Part shown: in pieces, positions 24,229-32,558 of the stretch
Position numbering within the stretch: position 1 is the stretch's first letter
How the letters are laid out: each line of letters starts with the position of its first letter
Assembly (NCBI GenBank): GCA_000333815.1
Contig: CAPI01000094.1
Location: 1 to 43,292 of the forward strand
Origin: [Collinsella] massiliensis
GTDB lineage: Bacteria; Actinomycetota; Coriobacteriia; Coriobacteriales; Coriobacteriaceae
DNA: 43,292 nt
Direction of reading: 5' to 3'
Translations under genes and position numbers: made by a program
Notes under the pieces: generated by a model
What the model saw: only the letters and a program-made list of their open reading frames with translations
What the model was told of the DNA's origin: nothing
Database searches by the model: none

Positions 24229-25725
24229 CTATGCTCCCCGAACGGCACCGGCAACGCCCGCTTCGAGCGCGCTGGAGACGTTCCCGCGCGCGCCATCGGC
24301 ATCAGCGTCTACCGCGAGCCGCCTCGCGGTTGGCTCGTCCTCCCCGTACCACTTGGCGCGGTACTCCCACGCGTTCATGAGGCCCGAGGCCACCTCCGCC
24401 ATGTCCTGGCGCTTCTCGGCGCTCGTGTCCGTGATGATGCTGTCGTCGAACGTGACGCGCACCTCACCCTCGCCCGGGAGCTCGACCCCGAGCGAGCGCG
24501 AAGCCGCCATGACGGCCCTGCATATCCCAGCGATAGCGCCCTCCAGCGCATGCTCGTGCCTGCGGATGTTGCGCATCAGCGCCGAGTTGTCCGCCGAGAC
24601 CTCCGTCGCGGTCTTCACGTACCCCGCTCCGTCGAAGTCGAAGTACCCCAGGCCGAAGCCCGTCAGGTCGCCGAGCATCTGCAGCGCGCACCTGAAAGCC
24701 CTCACCTGAGCGTCGGTCCTCAGCGCCGGCGCAAACTCCTGAATCGTGTCCTCCGTGCTCATCACCTTCCGGAACACGGTGCAGTCCTGCCGCCCAAACG
24801 GTATCGAGACCTTGCGCCCCCTGCCGTCGGTCTCCTGGTCGAACATCACGTCACTCAGGAACACCCGCATCTTGCCGTTGTCGATCTCCGAGATCATCGC
24901 GTCGAAGGCGAGGTCCACCGCCTGGATAGCGTCCACCGCGTCCGCGAACACGCTCTGCCCGTACGGGCTCATGTCCACGCGCGTATTGTCCACGGCCGGC
25001 TTCACGATGGCGAAGGTGGGATAGGGAGAGCCCGTCTCGTACACGGGGCACACGCCCGCAGGCGCGACCTCGTTGCCGTGCTCGTCAAAGCACACCGTGA
25101 CGATCCGATAACCGCCCCTCCCCACGCTCTCATTAGGCGAGAAGGACAAAGAGGCCGAGAAGTCCGCCCCAGCACCCTTGAGGTGCATCTGCAGCTGGTC
25201 GACCGCGCGCCCCCGCCAGAACGCCCGCGTGACGAACGCGCACTCCGTCACGCCCTCCTCGTCCCACGTGAGCGGTATCACCATGCGTGCGTCGTAGTGC
25301 CTAATGCGCACGCTCCCCGCATCCGCGTCCACCCAGAGCGCCCACGCGCCCGTCCCCATGCCAAATGCCTTGACCACGGTTGCCTGTGCCGCCGCCATGA
25401 AGCCGCTTTGGGCGAGAAACCCCTCGAGCCAGTCCGTGCACTCCTGCGTCCCGCACACCACCTGCGTCTTGTCGTTCAGCAGCAGCGACCCCCACTCCCG
25501 GCACACCCGCATCGCCGGATGAATCGAACGCCTGTGCACCTCGTACATGCGCCCAACGCCGTCGGTGTCCTTGTAGTCGTAGAACGACCCGCACGCCTGC
25601 ATCCACTCGTGCCATGCGCGAATGTGCGGCTCCATCGCCTCCAGCGGCAGCGCGAATCCGAGCGCCCGCAGGTACTCCCGCACGTGCTCCGGCACCCAGT
25701 ACTCCTCCTCGTACGCCTGCCCCAT
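24229..25725 (-). CDS. Phage portal protein (SPP1 type)
   Basis: 498 residues, normal portal length. Typical stretches: REWGSLLLNDKTQVV, the wing/clip region PYGQSVFADAVDAIQAVDLAFDAMISEI, KTATEVSADNSALMRNIRRHEHALEGAI (the long portal helix) and FDDSIITDTSAEKRQDMAEVASGLMNAWEYRAKWYGEDE at the end. It forms the dodecameric ring through which DNA is packaged. The ATG follows the small gene at 25726 with no gap, and GGAGG lies about 9 nt upstream. In phages the next genes would be MuF/protease/scaffold; here a structured RNA and defence genes intervene. Confidence 0.85.
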   Translation of the reverse strand: MGQAYEEEYWVPEHVREYLRALGFALPLEAMEPHIRAWHEWMQACGSFYDYKDTDGVGRMYEVHRRSIHPAMRVCREWGSLLLNDKTQVVCGTQECTDWLEGFLAQSGFMAAAQATVVKAFGMGTGAWALWVDADAGSVRIRHYDARMVIPLTWDEEGVTECAFVTRAFWRGRAVDQLQMHLKGAGADFSASLSFSPNESVGRGGYRIVTVCFDEHGNEVAPAGVCPVYETGSPYPTFAIVKPAVDNTRVDMSPYGQSVFADAVDAIQAVDLAFDAMISEIDNGKMRVFLSDVMFDQETDGRGRKVSIPFGRQDCTVFRKVMSTEDTIQEFAPALRTDAQVRAFRCALQMLGDLTGFGLGYFDFDGAGYVKTATEVSADNSALMRNIRRHEHALEGAIAGICRAVMAASRSLGVELPGEGEVRVTFDDSIITDTSAEKRQDMAEVASGLMNAWEYRAKWYGEDEPTARRLAVDADADGARGNVSSALEAGVAGAVRGA

Positions 25726-26010
25726 CTACATCGCCCTCCATCGCTTACGCCCAACCGGCTCCCCTGGCAACTCCTCCAGCCCCCGCTCCTTTTCATTCGC
25801 TTGGCGAGAAGAACGCGCTACTTCCGTCACACGCTTCCGCACAGCCCCTTCATGCCCCTCAGGCTTTAGCTTTTGATGCCGAGGATCCCGCCCGCCCATC
25901 AACGGCACATCGCATCGTCCGTCCTCCCTACGTTTAAGCTGGCGAGAAGAACGTCCGCTACCTCGCGTTTTCAGTTGGCAGCTGAATATGCCGAGAAGCA
26001 CGTCCCTCAC
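25726..26010 (-). CDS. Small basic protein between terminase and portal
   Basis: 94 residues, Arg/Lys-rich, starting at a GTG that overlaps the terminase stop (GTGA, 26007-26010) and ending at the base before the portal ATG. No family recognised. SSRQ recurs twice (RSSRQLKR and ARSSRQANEK) because the underlying DNA contains a repeat (see 25802-25996). Either a real coupled gene or an ORF that simply spans a repeat-bearing spacer; position favours the former. Confidence 0.4.
   Translation of the reverse strand: MRDVLLGIFSCQLKTRGSGRSSRQLKRREDGRCDVPLMGGRDPRHQKLKPEGHEGAVRKRVTEVARSSRQANEKERGLEELPGEPVGRKRWRAM
25802..25996 (-). repeat. Three copies of a CGTTCTTCTCGCCA-like repeat
   Basis: On the minus strand the word CGTTCTTCTCGCCA occurs exactly twice, in 25802-25815 and about 138 bp away in 25939-25955 (as GGACGTTCTTCTCGCCAGC). 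A diverged copy (GACGTGCTTCTCGGCA) lies near 25990-26003 at the terminase stop. GTAGCG precedes two of them. Possible protein-binding or packaging repeat, or the trace of tandem duplication. Confidence 0.45.
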
Positions 26011-27284
26011 CCTCTCAGCACGTCATCCATCATCGCGTAGCGCACCGCGTCGATGGAGTGGTCATCACCGTCAGGAATCTCGTCGATCCAGCGCCCATCA
26101 CGGTCGCGTAGGAACTCCTTGCAGGTGAACTCCTCGAACGTCCTCGGGCAACGCGCGGGGTCGATGACGATCTCCCTCAGACCAGCAAGCCAGTCATAGG
26201 AGAGCCTCCGCATCCGCGCCTTCCTCGCAGGGTGTACGCGGATGCCGAGCTCGCGCCGCCAGGTTGCCATCTGCACCTTCGAGTCGGGAGTGTCGTCGCA
26301 CCACACCATCTGGTCGTGGAAGTAGGGCTCCGCGCCCGGCTCGTCGGCATAGGTGAGCGCGTCCACCACGATGCGCCCCGTGTCGGCAGGCATCATTTTG
26401 TTTGCCGAGTGTTCCTCGAAGACCGTGAGTCTGCGCGCGCCCGGCTCCCAGCCGCAGCGCACGAAGCGCCACGGGTCGGGGAACCAACCCCAGTCCACGC
26501 CGTTGCGAATGCGCTCGAAACCTCGTACACGCTCGTCGGTCAGCCTCGCCTCCACGATGTTGTCGAAGACCGCTCCGCCCGTCCCGGTCACCTCGCCGAG
26601 GTATTCCCAGCGCCACGCGCGCTCGTTCTCCTCGCGCAGGTACTCCGCCTCCTCGATGAAGGGCGCGCCGAGCCACCCCGGCCGCGCCTCCACCACGTCG
26701 AGGTACGAAGAGCGCCTAACGAGCGTGTCCGCCCGCCGCCTGCGCTCAATGCACTCCACGTTCGCCCAGCTCCACATCGTCTTGGGCGGGTTGTAGCTGT
26801 AGAAGATCCAGAAGTCCTCGCCGCCACGGCGGAGCGAGTTGAGAATGGAGCGAACCGCCTCGATGCCGTCGAACTGGTCGAGCTCCTCGAACCACGTGAT
26901 GGCGCAGTATCCGCGCGTGAACTTCACGCCCTTGAGCTTGAGCGGGTCGTCGGCCCCGCGGAACACGATGCGCTGCCCCGTGGGCAGGTAGACGATCTCC
27001 ATCGGAGAGAGCTTCGCCTTGAAGTACGCCGAGAGCCCCAGCGCCTCAACGGCCCAGAGCACCTGCTGGTACACCGAGTCGCGCAGCGTGTTGGAGAAGC
27101 GCCGCACCACGCACGCGTTCGCATAGGGAAAAGCCACAACGAGAAGAACGATGCACAGGCTGATGAAGCTCGACTTCGTGCTCCCTCGGCCTCCGTGCAG
27201 CCAGTAGTGCGTATGCCCGTGCGCCATGACGTCACCGAGCACGTCGTGGAAGCGCGGGATGCAGAGGTCGGCGGCGCTAATCAT
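26007..27284 (-). CDS. terL: Terminase large subunit (PBSX/Terminase_3 type)
   Basis: 425 residues from the ATG at 27284, which overlaps the small-subunit stop by 8 bp. ATPase: Walker A GGRGSTKS, Walker B AITWFEELD with the catalytic Glu, and the coupling segment FYSYNPPK. Nuclease: GVDWGWFPDPW, WCDDTPDSK and GDDHSIDAVRYA supply the acidic triad of the RNase-H-like domain. Motor and nuclease that packages DNA into the capsid through the portal. Intact by eye, with no missing motif. Confidence 0.9.
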   Translation of the reverse strand: MISAADLCIPRFHDVLGDVMAHGHTHYWLHGGRGSTKSSFISLCIVLLVVAFPYANACVVRRFSNTLRDSVYQQVLWAVEALGLSAYFKAKLSPMEIVYLPTGQRIVFRGADDPLKLKGVKFTRGYCAITWFEELDQFDGIEAVRSILNSLRRGGEDFWIFYSYNPPKTMWSWANVECIERRRRADTLVRRSSYLDVVEARPGWLGAPFIEEAEYLREENERAWRWEYLGEVTGTGGAVFDNIVEARLTDERVRGFERIRNGVDWGWFPDPWRFVRCGWEPGARRLTVFEEHSANKMMPADTGRIVVDALTYADEPGAEPYFHDQMVWCDDTPDSKVQMATWRRELGIRVHPARKARMRRLSYDWLAGLREIVIDPARCPRTFEEFTCKEFLRDRDGRWIDEIPDGDDHSIDAVRYAMMDDVLRG

Positions 27285-27684
27285 CGACGTCACCACCCTC
27301 ATCGGCCCCCGGCTTCACCGCGTCAACCGCCACGCCGAGCACAATCTGCGGAGCCGCCTCGGCGCGCTCGCCCTTGTCACGGGTAGCCTGCGCGTACTCG
27401 TCGGGATATTTGCGCTCCAGGAGCCACGCGGCCGCCGTCCACTGCCCGTTCTTCTTGGTGGCCGCCTCACGGATGGTGGTGAGAAGCGTCCGCTTGTAGT
27501 CAGCTTCTGCCTTTTTTAGTGACTCGCCTAACGCGCGATGCAGCCTCCCGCTCGGCTTGGAGAGCCAGCGGTACAGCGTTGCCTCGTGAATGCCCACCGC
27601 CCGGCAGATATCCTTATTGGAGAGACCATCGCCCTTGAGCGAGGCCATCTGCTGGATCAGCTCCTCGGTGAGCTTTGCCCTCAT
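27277..27684 (-). CDS. terS: Terminase small subunit
   Basis: 135 residues from the ATG at 27684 with GGAGG upstream. N-terminal helix-turn-helix (LTEELIQQMASLKGDGLSNKDICRAVGIHEATLYRWL) recognises the packaging site; a middle helix region (LKKAEADYKRTLLTTI) oligomerises; WTAAAWLLERKYPDEYA is the usual closing motif of this family. The 188 bp upstream (27685-27872) have no gene but several short GC hairpins (for example CGCCCG..CGGGAC near 27851-27866) and may include the packaging site. Confidence 0.85.
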   Translation of the reverse strand: MRAKLTEELIQQMASLKGDGLSNKDICRAVGIHEATLYRWLSKPSGRLHRALGESLKKAEADYKRTLLTTIREAATKKNGQWTAAAWLLERKYPDEYAQATRDKGERAEAAPQIVLGVAVDAVKPGADEGGDVDD

Positions 27685-27872
27685 GCCGGGCACCTCCCTC
27701 CGTGACAAATTCACATTCGTACAGGCTCATTGTCCGGAGGTGTCACAAAGAAAAGAGGAGAGGACCCAGGCACCGGTGCGTAAGACCCCGGTAGGAATCC
27801 CTCTCCCCGTCGCGAGGCCGTTTCCCGAGGCTTAGTCGGGGCGTGTCCCGCCTTACGGGCGATTGTACCGCC

Positions 27873-28283
27873 TCACTCCCGCTCGCGCTTGCCCTTGAGC
27901 CCGTACTTGCGCATGAGCCGTGAGTTCTGCTGCCGTAGCCGCGCGTACTCGCGCCTCGCAGCCTCAATCTCCGGCCCCTCCTCGCACCCTTCCGCCTCGC
28001 GGTGTAGAAGCTCGTTGAACGCCCGCTCCTCGGCCACATGCGCCTCCTCGGTGCAGCGCGGGCACATCCCGCTCTGGCGGTTCAGCCGTACGCCGATGGC
28101 TCCGCATTGCGGGCACACCGAGAGCACCCTCAAGCTCGCATGAATCCGCGACGCCTGCATCTCAATCGCTCGAACGGTTCTCTCCACACCATAGCGCCTA
28201 CGAATCTCCTCGCGCACAGCAGCGGCGCCCCGGTGCCCCAGCTCGCGGATTACGTCGTTCTGTCCGGTCGTCCACGCGCTCAT
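27873..28283 (-). CDS. HTH and zinc-knuckle phage protein
   Basis: 136 residues. Residues 4-50 resemble a SANT/Myb-like helix-turn-helix (WTTGQNDVIRELGHRGAAAVREEIRRRYGVERTVRAIEMQASRI). A four-cysteine zinc ribbon follows (CPQCGAIGVRLNRQSGMCPRC), then a charged coiled coil to the end. Likely DNA-binding; genes of this type sit just before the terminase in many Gram-positive prophages and may regulate late genes or packaging. Its ATG overlaps the stop of the 62-residue gene (ATGA, 28280-28283). Confidence 0.7.
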   Translation of the reverse strand: MSAWTTGQNDVIRELGHRGAAAVREEIRRRYGVERTVRAIEMQASRIHASLRVLSVCPQCGAIGVRLNRQSGMCPRCTEEAHVAEERAFNELLHREAEGCEEGPEIEAARREYARLRQQNSRLMRKYGLKGKRERE

Positions 28284-28468
28284 TGGGCCGACCCCGCAAA
28301 GCCCATCAGAACCTGTGAAAGCGAGGCGCAGGAATCAACGCCATAGAAAAGGTTGTCAAGCAACCTTTCTATAGGTGTTGATTGCCTAGCTTTCCCGCAC
28401 CGACTGCCTGTCAATTGACGAGCTTGACAATCTCTGAGCTTTCCCTGACAGGCTTTCGAGTCACTCAT
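28280..28468 (-). CDS. Small 62-residue coupled protein
   Basis: Starts MSDSKACQGKLRDCQARQ and ends in IERLLDNLFYGVDSCASLSQVLMGF. The ATG lies inside the end of the primase gene (GATGAGTGA) and the stop overlaps the next ATG. Both overlaps argue for a real gene. No family recognised; four cysteines in the first 40 residues could bind metal. Confidence 0.5.
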   Translation of the reverse strand: MSDSKACQGKLRDCQARQLTGSRCGKARQSTPIERLLDNLFYGVDSCASLSQVLMGFAGSAQ

Positions 28469-30560
28469 CGGCTCCACCCAACTCCAGCAAATTGGTGCCA
28501 AGCGGCGGCTGCCAAGCCGTCCACGCTATGTGGTTGCGCTTCTGACCCTTGCCGTCCATCTGCATCTTCACAAGCTGATACTCATCAAAGTCGATGAGGT
28601 AATCCTTGATGGTGTTTGGTGAGAGCGCCGTAACATTCTGCACCGTCGAGAAGGGCACGGGTTCACCGCCGTTCTTGTCGAGAAGATCTTTGATTCTCTT
28701 GCGCGCCTTCTCCTTGCGCTTCTCCTTCTGCGCGGTCTTCTTGCTCGCCTCGGCGCGCCGAGCGGCCTCGCGCGTGGGTGCCTTGTCGAACTTGCCGTTG
28801 TCATCCCGAAGGAACATGCCGTCGATGCGCACAGCGTTGAAGTCGAGGTTCTTATTGGCCTTCGACTTTTTGAAGCTGCGCAGGTCGGTCGACACACGCA
28901 CCACAACGGCGCCATCGGGCAGGTCTGCCACGTCCTCCTCGCTCGGGGCGAGCTCGGTGAGCGACCACATCGCGCTGTAGTTGCGCCCCAGGGTGCCCGC
29001 CCCACTCACGCGGTCGCGAGCCTCCTTGAGGTCCTGCGGCCCCTTGCTGAAGTGATGCATGTAGATGACGCCCGCGCCGGTCTTGCTTGCAATCATCTTG
29101 AGGTATCCGAGCGTTGTCCTCGCGTCAGCGTTGCTGTTCTCGTCACCCGCGAACAACGGGTAGATTGGGTCAATGATGACAACGTCAGGACGATAACCGC
29201 TTCCGCAGACTACCTCAGCGATGTCCTTGACCGTCATCTCCGGCCTATCGTCCGTGTGGGCAATTCGCACATGCGAAGCAACATCAGCAGCAATCCCAGA
29301 GGCGAGAGATGCCTCGACGATGCGGTTCACATACTCCGCCTGGTTCATCTCAGAGTTCACCACGAGAATCCTCTCGCACTGCGTGAACTCGAACCCGAGA
29401 AGACCCGTGCCCGTCGCAAAGGCAACGACCATTTGCGCGGCAAGGAATGTCTTACCGACCTTGGGCGCCGCGCCGACAAGCATGATGCCCTGCTTCCGAA
29501 AGGTGTTCTCGATCAGCACGGGAGGAAGCTCCTGCAACTCGGACGGAATGGGAATAAACAAGTTCTCGAAGCGCGCGGCGACGTCCTTCGACTCTTCGGC
29601 GTCCTGGTCACCAGCATGAGGACGATGCGCCTCCGCCCAGCTGTGGAAGTCCCGCGCACCCATGTCCGTGCCGAGAAGCGACTGTCGTTCCGTCCCTCGG
29701 CTCGCCCCCGCCAGCCTCGTGAGGCGGCTCGCGTCTTTGTTGGCGGCGTCAACCTTGAGCCCAGCGGCGTCGCAGAGCTCGTGCAGCAGCCGCACGCGAT
29801 CCTCATAGTGGTTGGGCCCGTCCGCCTCCACGCGCACCAAGGCGTGAACGGACTTCCCGCCGCTTTTGGTCAGCGCCGTGATGGGCAGGTCGAGCTCGCT
29901 CATGATGCGAATCTGCTCGTCGACGGGAATCTCGTCGCTCTCTATGAGGGCGTGTCGCCACGCCGTTGTCCTTCCCTTGCCGCGCCCCTCCCCGTTGGTG
30001 GGGTTCTGGCAGACCCATATCCCCGCCTCAGGCTCGTATCCGTCGAGCACGCCTCCAAAGCCTTCGCTCTGCAGGCGCGCAATGAGGTCGTCCCGCTCAT
30101 AGCACGTGCCGCCATCCGCGGGCTCCCACTTGCAACGCTTCTCCGACCAATTCGCCCGCACGGAGAGATTCACGTACTCGCCCGGCTCGAAGAGCGCCAC
30201 GAGCTGCGCCACGGCCTGCTGCACCGGAGAGAGGTCCATGGCGGAGGGTTGGGCGGCCGAAGGAGCCTGGATAACAGAGCTGTCGGAGGCATCCTCCACC
30301 CAGCCTGCACGCTTTGCGTGCCAGAAGAGCGTCCCCGCGGTGATGCGCCCGTTCTCGCTCACATGCTCGAAGAGCCGGCGCGCCTGTGCCTCATCGTAGT
30401 TGTCTGGGTCGGAGGATGACCATCGAAGAAAGGTGTCGACGTCCCCGCCAGCCGCCTTATAGCTGATGCCAATGTTCTTCCATGTCTCGTAGTCTCGCGG
30501 TGGCACCATGGAGAGAAGCGCGCTGTCGGCACGCTCTTTGGAGACAACGCGTCCGCTCAT
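28461..30560 (-). CDS. Primase / RepA-type AAA ATPase replication protein
   Basis: 699 residues from the ATG at 30560 (frame open to 30614; ribosome-binding site weak). Residues 20-90 look like a PriCT-2 module (ETWKNIGISYKAAGGDVDTFLRWSS). About 120-300 resembles an archaeo-eukaryotic-type primase (SELDLPITALTKSGGKSVHALVRV, ASRLTRLAGASR). About 370-560 is a RepA/AAA_25 ATPase with Walker A GAAPKVGKTF, Walker B DVVIIDPIYPLF and GAGVIYMHHFSKG. The tail is lysine-rich then a winged-helix-like end. It should start and unwind DNA for autonomous replication after excision, as in phages and satellites. Confidence 0.75.
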   Translation of the reverse strand: MSGRVVSKERADSALLSMVPPRDYETWKNIGISYKAAGGDVDTFLRWSSSDPDNYDEAQARRLFEHVSENGRITAGTLFWHAKRAGWVEDASDSSVIQAPSAAQPSAMDLSPVQQAVAQLVALFEPGEYVNLSVRANWSEKRCKWEPADGGTCYERDDLIARLQSEGFGGVLDGYEPEAGIWVCQNPTNGEGRGKGRTTAWRHALIESDEIPVDEQIRIMSELDLPITALTKSGGKSVHALVRVEADGPNHYEDRVRLLHELCDAAGLKVDAANKDASRLTRLAGASRGTERQSLLGTDMGARDFHSWAEAHRPHAGDQDAEESKDVAARFENLFIPIPSELQELPPVLIENTFRKQGIMLVGAAPKVGKTFLAAQMVVAFATGTGLLGFEFTQCERILVVNSEMNQAEYVNRIVEASLASGIAADVASHVRIAHTDDRPEMTVKDIAEVVCGSGYRPDVVIIDPIYPLFAGDENSNADARTTLGYLKMIASKTGAGVIYMHHFSKGPQDLKEARDRVSGAGTLGRNYSAMWSLTELAPSEEDVADLPDGAVVVRVSTDLRSFKKSKANKNLDFNAVRIDGMFLRDDNGKFDKAPTREAARRAEASKKTAQKEKRKEKARKRIKDLLDKNGGEPVPFSTVQNVTALSPNTIKDYLIDFDEYQLVKMQMDGKGQKRNHIAWTAWQPPLGTNLLELGGADE

Positions 30561-30630
30561 GCCCCATCGCCGCCCGGGAGCCTGTGACGTGCCCTCACAA
30601 TGGAGACGCAGCAAATGGTAAGCTGTGCCC

Positions 30631-30703
30631 GCAGCCCCTTAGGGGTTGCACTCCAAGCGTCCGCCGTGCGCTGTCCTCGCCAAAAGACCAGCACGGCGGG
30701 CGC
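30631..30703 (+). promoter_or_regulatory. Two hairpins between the regulator genes and the replication gene
   Basis: GCAGCCCC/GGGGTTGC (30631-30649) with a 3-nt loop, and GCGTCCGCCGTGC (30657-30669) with GCACGGCGGGCGC (30691-30703), 13 pairs with one T-G. The latter lies just after the excisionase-like stop on the minus transcript. It could attenuate read-through into the primase gene, or serve as a replication-origin structure. Confidence 0.4.
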
Positions 30704-30717
30704 ATTATTCCGGAGAC

Positions 30718-30966
30718 TCATGCGTCACCGCCCATCACATACTCAACGAATCGCGGCTTCGGCACGAACCACTGCCTGCCGCCCACCTGCACGGCGGGGA
30801 TCTTGTGCTCTCGACAGAGCTTTCGCACGTACTCAACCGTGAACCCGGTCAGTTCCGAAATATGCGCGGGTGTCAGCAGGTCGGGGTATGCCGAGAAGAT
30901 CTCAACAGATGCCCCTGGAGCCGCTCCATCCGAACCGGACTGGCAAACTGGATGGTTACGCCCCAT
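30718..30966 (-). CDS. Excisionase-like helix-turn-helix protein
   Basis: 82 residues. The second half is a MerR-type winged helix of the excisionase/DNA-binding family: LLTPAHISELTGFTVEYVRKLCREHKIPAV then GRQWFVPKPRFVEYV. Such small proteins direct excision or control early genes in integrative elements. It begins 2 bp after the XRE regulator stop, so the two are co-expressed. The first 25 residues are outside the family; a later start is possible. Confidence 0.7.
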   Translation of the reverse strand: MGRNHPVCQSGSDGAAPGASVEIFSAYPDLLTPAHISELTGFTVEYVRKLCREHKIPAVQVGGRQWFVPKPRFVEYVMGGDA

Positions 30967-30968
30967 GG

Positions 30969-31178
30969 CTACGACGCCACCTTCTGGAGATGCTCCTTCG
31001 CCTCGAGTCGCTCGAACGCAGCGAGCATCTTCTTGACCTGCCCGGGATACGGGACGAGATGCCCGTTCTCAATCTGCGAGATCGTGGAGACGTGTAGCCC
31101 CGACTCCCGCCCAAAGGCAGACTTCGACAGGCCGAGCCTCTCCCTCCGCTGGGTGATTTCGAATCGCGAGAGTTCCAT
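30969..31178 (-). CDS. XRE-family transcriptional regulator
   Basis: 69 residues from the ATG at 31178, with GGAGGT 5 nt upstream (frame open to 31238). Helix-turn-helix: ITQRRERLGLSKSAFGRESGLHVSTISQIENGHLVPYPGQVKKML. No protease or dimerisation domain, so it is a short Cro/regulator type rather than a full CI repressor. Divergent from the zinc-ribbon protein at 31301; the gap holds TTTACG repeats that may be its operator. Confidence 0.8.
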   Translation of the reverse strand: MELSRFEITQRRERLGLSKSAFGRESGLHVSTISQIENGHLVPYPGQVKKMLAAFERLEAKEHLQKVAS

Positions 31179-31243
31179 GAGGTACCTCCATTCTTTGGCG
31201 TTGACGCGCCCTGTTGGTGTTGGTACCATCGTAGCCACAAGAG

Positions 31244-31278
31244 TTTACTGTTCTTTTTGGTTTACGGTAGATTTACGA
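31244..31278. promoter_or_regulatory. TTTAC-repeat candidate operator
   Basis: TTTACTG (31244-31250), TTTACGG (31261-31267) and TTTACGA (31272-31278) lie in the AT-rich gap between the XRE regulator and the divergent gene. Repeats of one half-site between a regulator and its divergent partner suggest autoregulation; a GATATT box at 31277-31282 could be the -10 of the plus-strand gene. Confidence 0.4.
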
Positions 31279-31300
31279 TATTTTGAGAGTGACGGTTACT

Positions 31301-32497
31301 ATGAGATTGGTTGCCCTGAACGAGGAGCGCGCTGTCTATCTCCCGGAAGGAGAAGATCGTGAGGTCGAACCTCGAGCCGCCCTGAACAAGCTGCTCACCG
31401 TTCACTCTTGGAAGACGATGCTCGACTTCTTGAAGAACGAGGCGTGCTGCCCGCTCTTCGCCAAGCGCGAGAGCGACCCTCTAAAAAACGGACTCTGGAC
31501 GCCAGAAGAGCTTCAGATCGACTTGACCGGCTCCCTCAAGTCGCGGATTGATTCGGACAATGAGATCGACTATCTCGACGAGCTAACCGAGAAGGACTTG
31601 CTTTCGGTGAGCAAAGACGAGCTTCATGAAGTTTGGATTCCCGAACTGTTGTTTTTTCGCGACAGCTATGTCCGCTACCTCACTATCGCTGCTTACGCTT
31701 TAGGAGCTACGCCTCCTGACGGATTGTTCAAGTTCCCCGAGATCACAGAGGCGCTCGACCAGGAATACGTCAGAGACTTTCTCAGCGATGTTTCGAAGTA
31801 TGCCGCTGTTGCCCTTGACGATGAGTCAACTCACAAGATAGCGGGCACTTATTTTGACAGCATCGCGGAAGACACTATTTTTGAGAATTGTGGCAACTAT
31901 CCCGACGGCATCAACAAAGACGGCTATTTGCTCACAACATACGAGGAGTGGCCCGAGAATCCGGTTGATTCGCTTGATAGCACCTACTACTTCCTCATCG
32001 TTTATGAACGAGAGAGGTACTCGAAAGAAGAGGCAATCCGACTGCTGTGCGGAGAGCTAATTACTGTTGATTTGGGCACGCCGATGTATCTAAACCCGAT
32101 GGACTTCTACCACTACTACACCGACGAACCGGATTTCGAAATCAACTCCCTATTCTCGCTGAATCAGGGCTTTTTCCGTCCTAAAGATGACGGCGGCTTC
32201 ACTCGCTGGCAAACCGCTCTCTATGACACCGTCGAGGACGCCATATACGATGGCCGAGTGTCTCTCTGCCCCGTTTGCGGCACTCCAATCATTACTCGCT
32301 CGACATCGAGCCGCGCTGAGTTCTGCTGCGAATCCCACAAGACGGCGGCTAGCAAACGCCGACGTCAGACCGCACATATCCTGTACGCCTCCGGCACCCC
32401 TCTCGAAGACGCAGTCGCACAAATCGGAGAGGACTACCGCACCTCCATCGAGCGCTGGTACGCGGAGGCCCAAAGAATTGCCCACCCCGCCCCATAG
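31301..32497 (+). CDS. Hypothetical protein with C-terminal zinc-finger (CGNR-like look)
   Basis: 398 residues from the ATG at 31301 (a TTG 18 bp upstream is in frame). Long acidic helical region, then from about residue 320 SLCPVCGTPIITRSTSSRAEFCCESHKTAASKRRR, a CxxC...C..H metal site followed by a basic helix. This resembles the treble-clef CGNR fingers of ABATE-type regulators and some abortive-infection proteins. No enzymatic motif seen. Divergent from the XRE regulator and directly before the integrase, a common place for superinfection-control genes. Function unknown. Confidence 0.65.
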   Translation: MRLVALNEERAVYLPEGEDREVEPRAALNKLLTVHSWKTMLDFLKNEACCPLFAKRESDPLKNGLWTPEELQIDLTGSLKSRIDSDNEIDYLDELTEKDLLSVSKDELHEVWIPELLFFRDSYVRYLTIAAYALGATPPDGLFKFPEITEALDQEYVRDFLSDVSKYAAVALDDESTHKIAGTYFDSIAEDTIFENCGNYPDGINKDGYLLTTYEEWPENPVDSLDSTYYFLIVYERERYSKEEAIRLLCGELITVDLGTPMYLNPMDFYHYYTDEPDFEINSLFSLNQGFFRPKDDGGFTRWQTALYDTVEDAIYDGRVSLCPVCGTPIITRSTSSRAEFCCESHKTAASKRRRQTAHILYASGTPLEDAVAQIGEDYRTSIERWYAEAQRIAHPAP

Positions 32498-32558
32498 GGG
32501 CGTGATGGAATAGCAAAAGACCTGCTCACGACGCTCGCCAACCAAGGAGGTGAATGTA

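Noticed and set aside
27743-27872. Clear cos or pac site before the small terminase gene
   Set aside because: Short GC hairpins are present, but no feature that identifies a packaging site by sequence alone.
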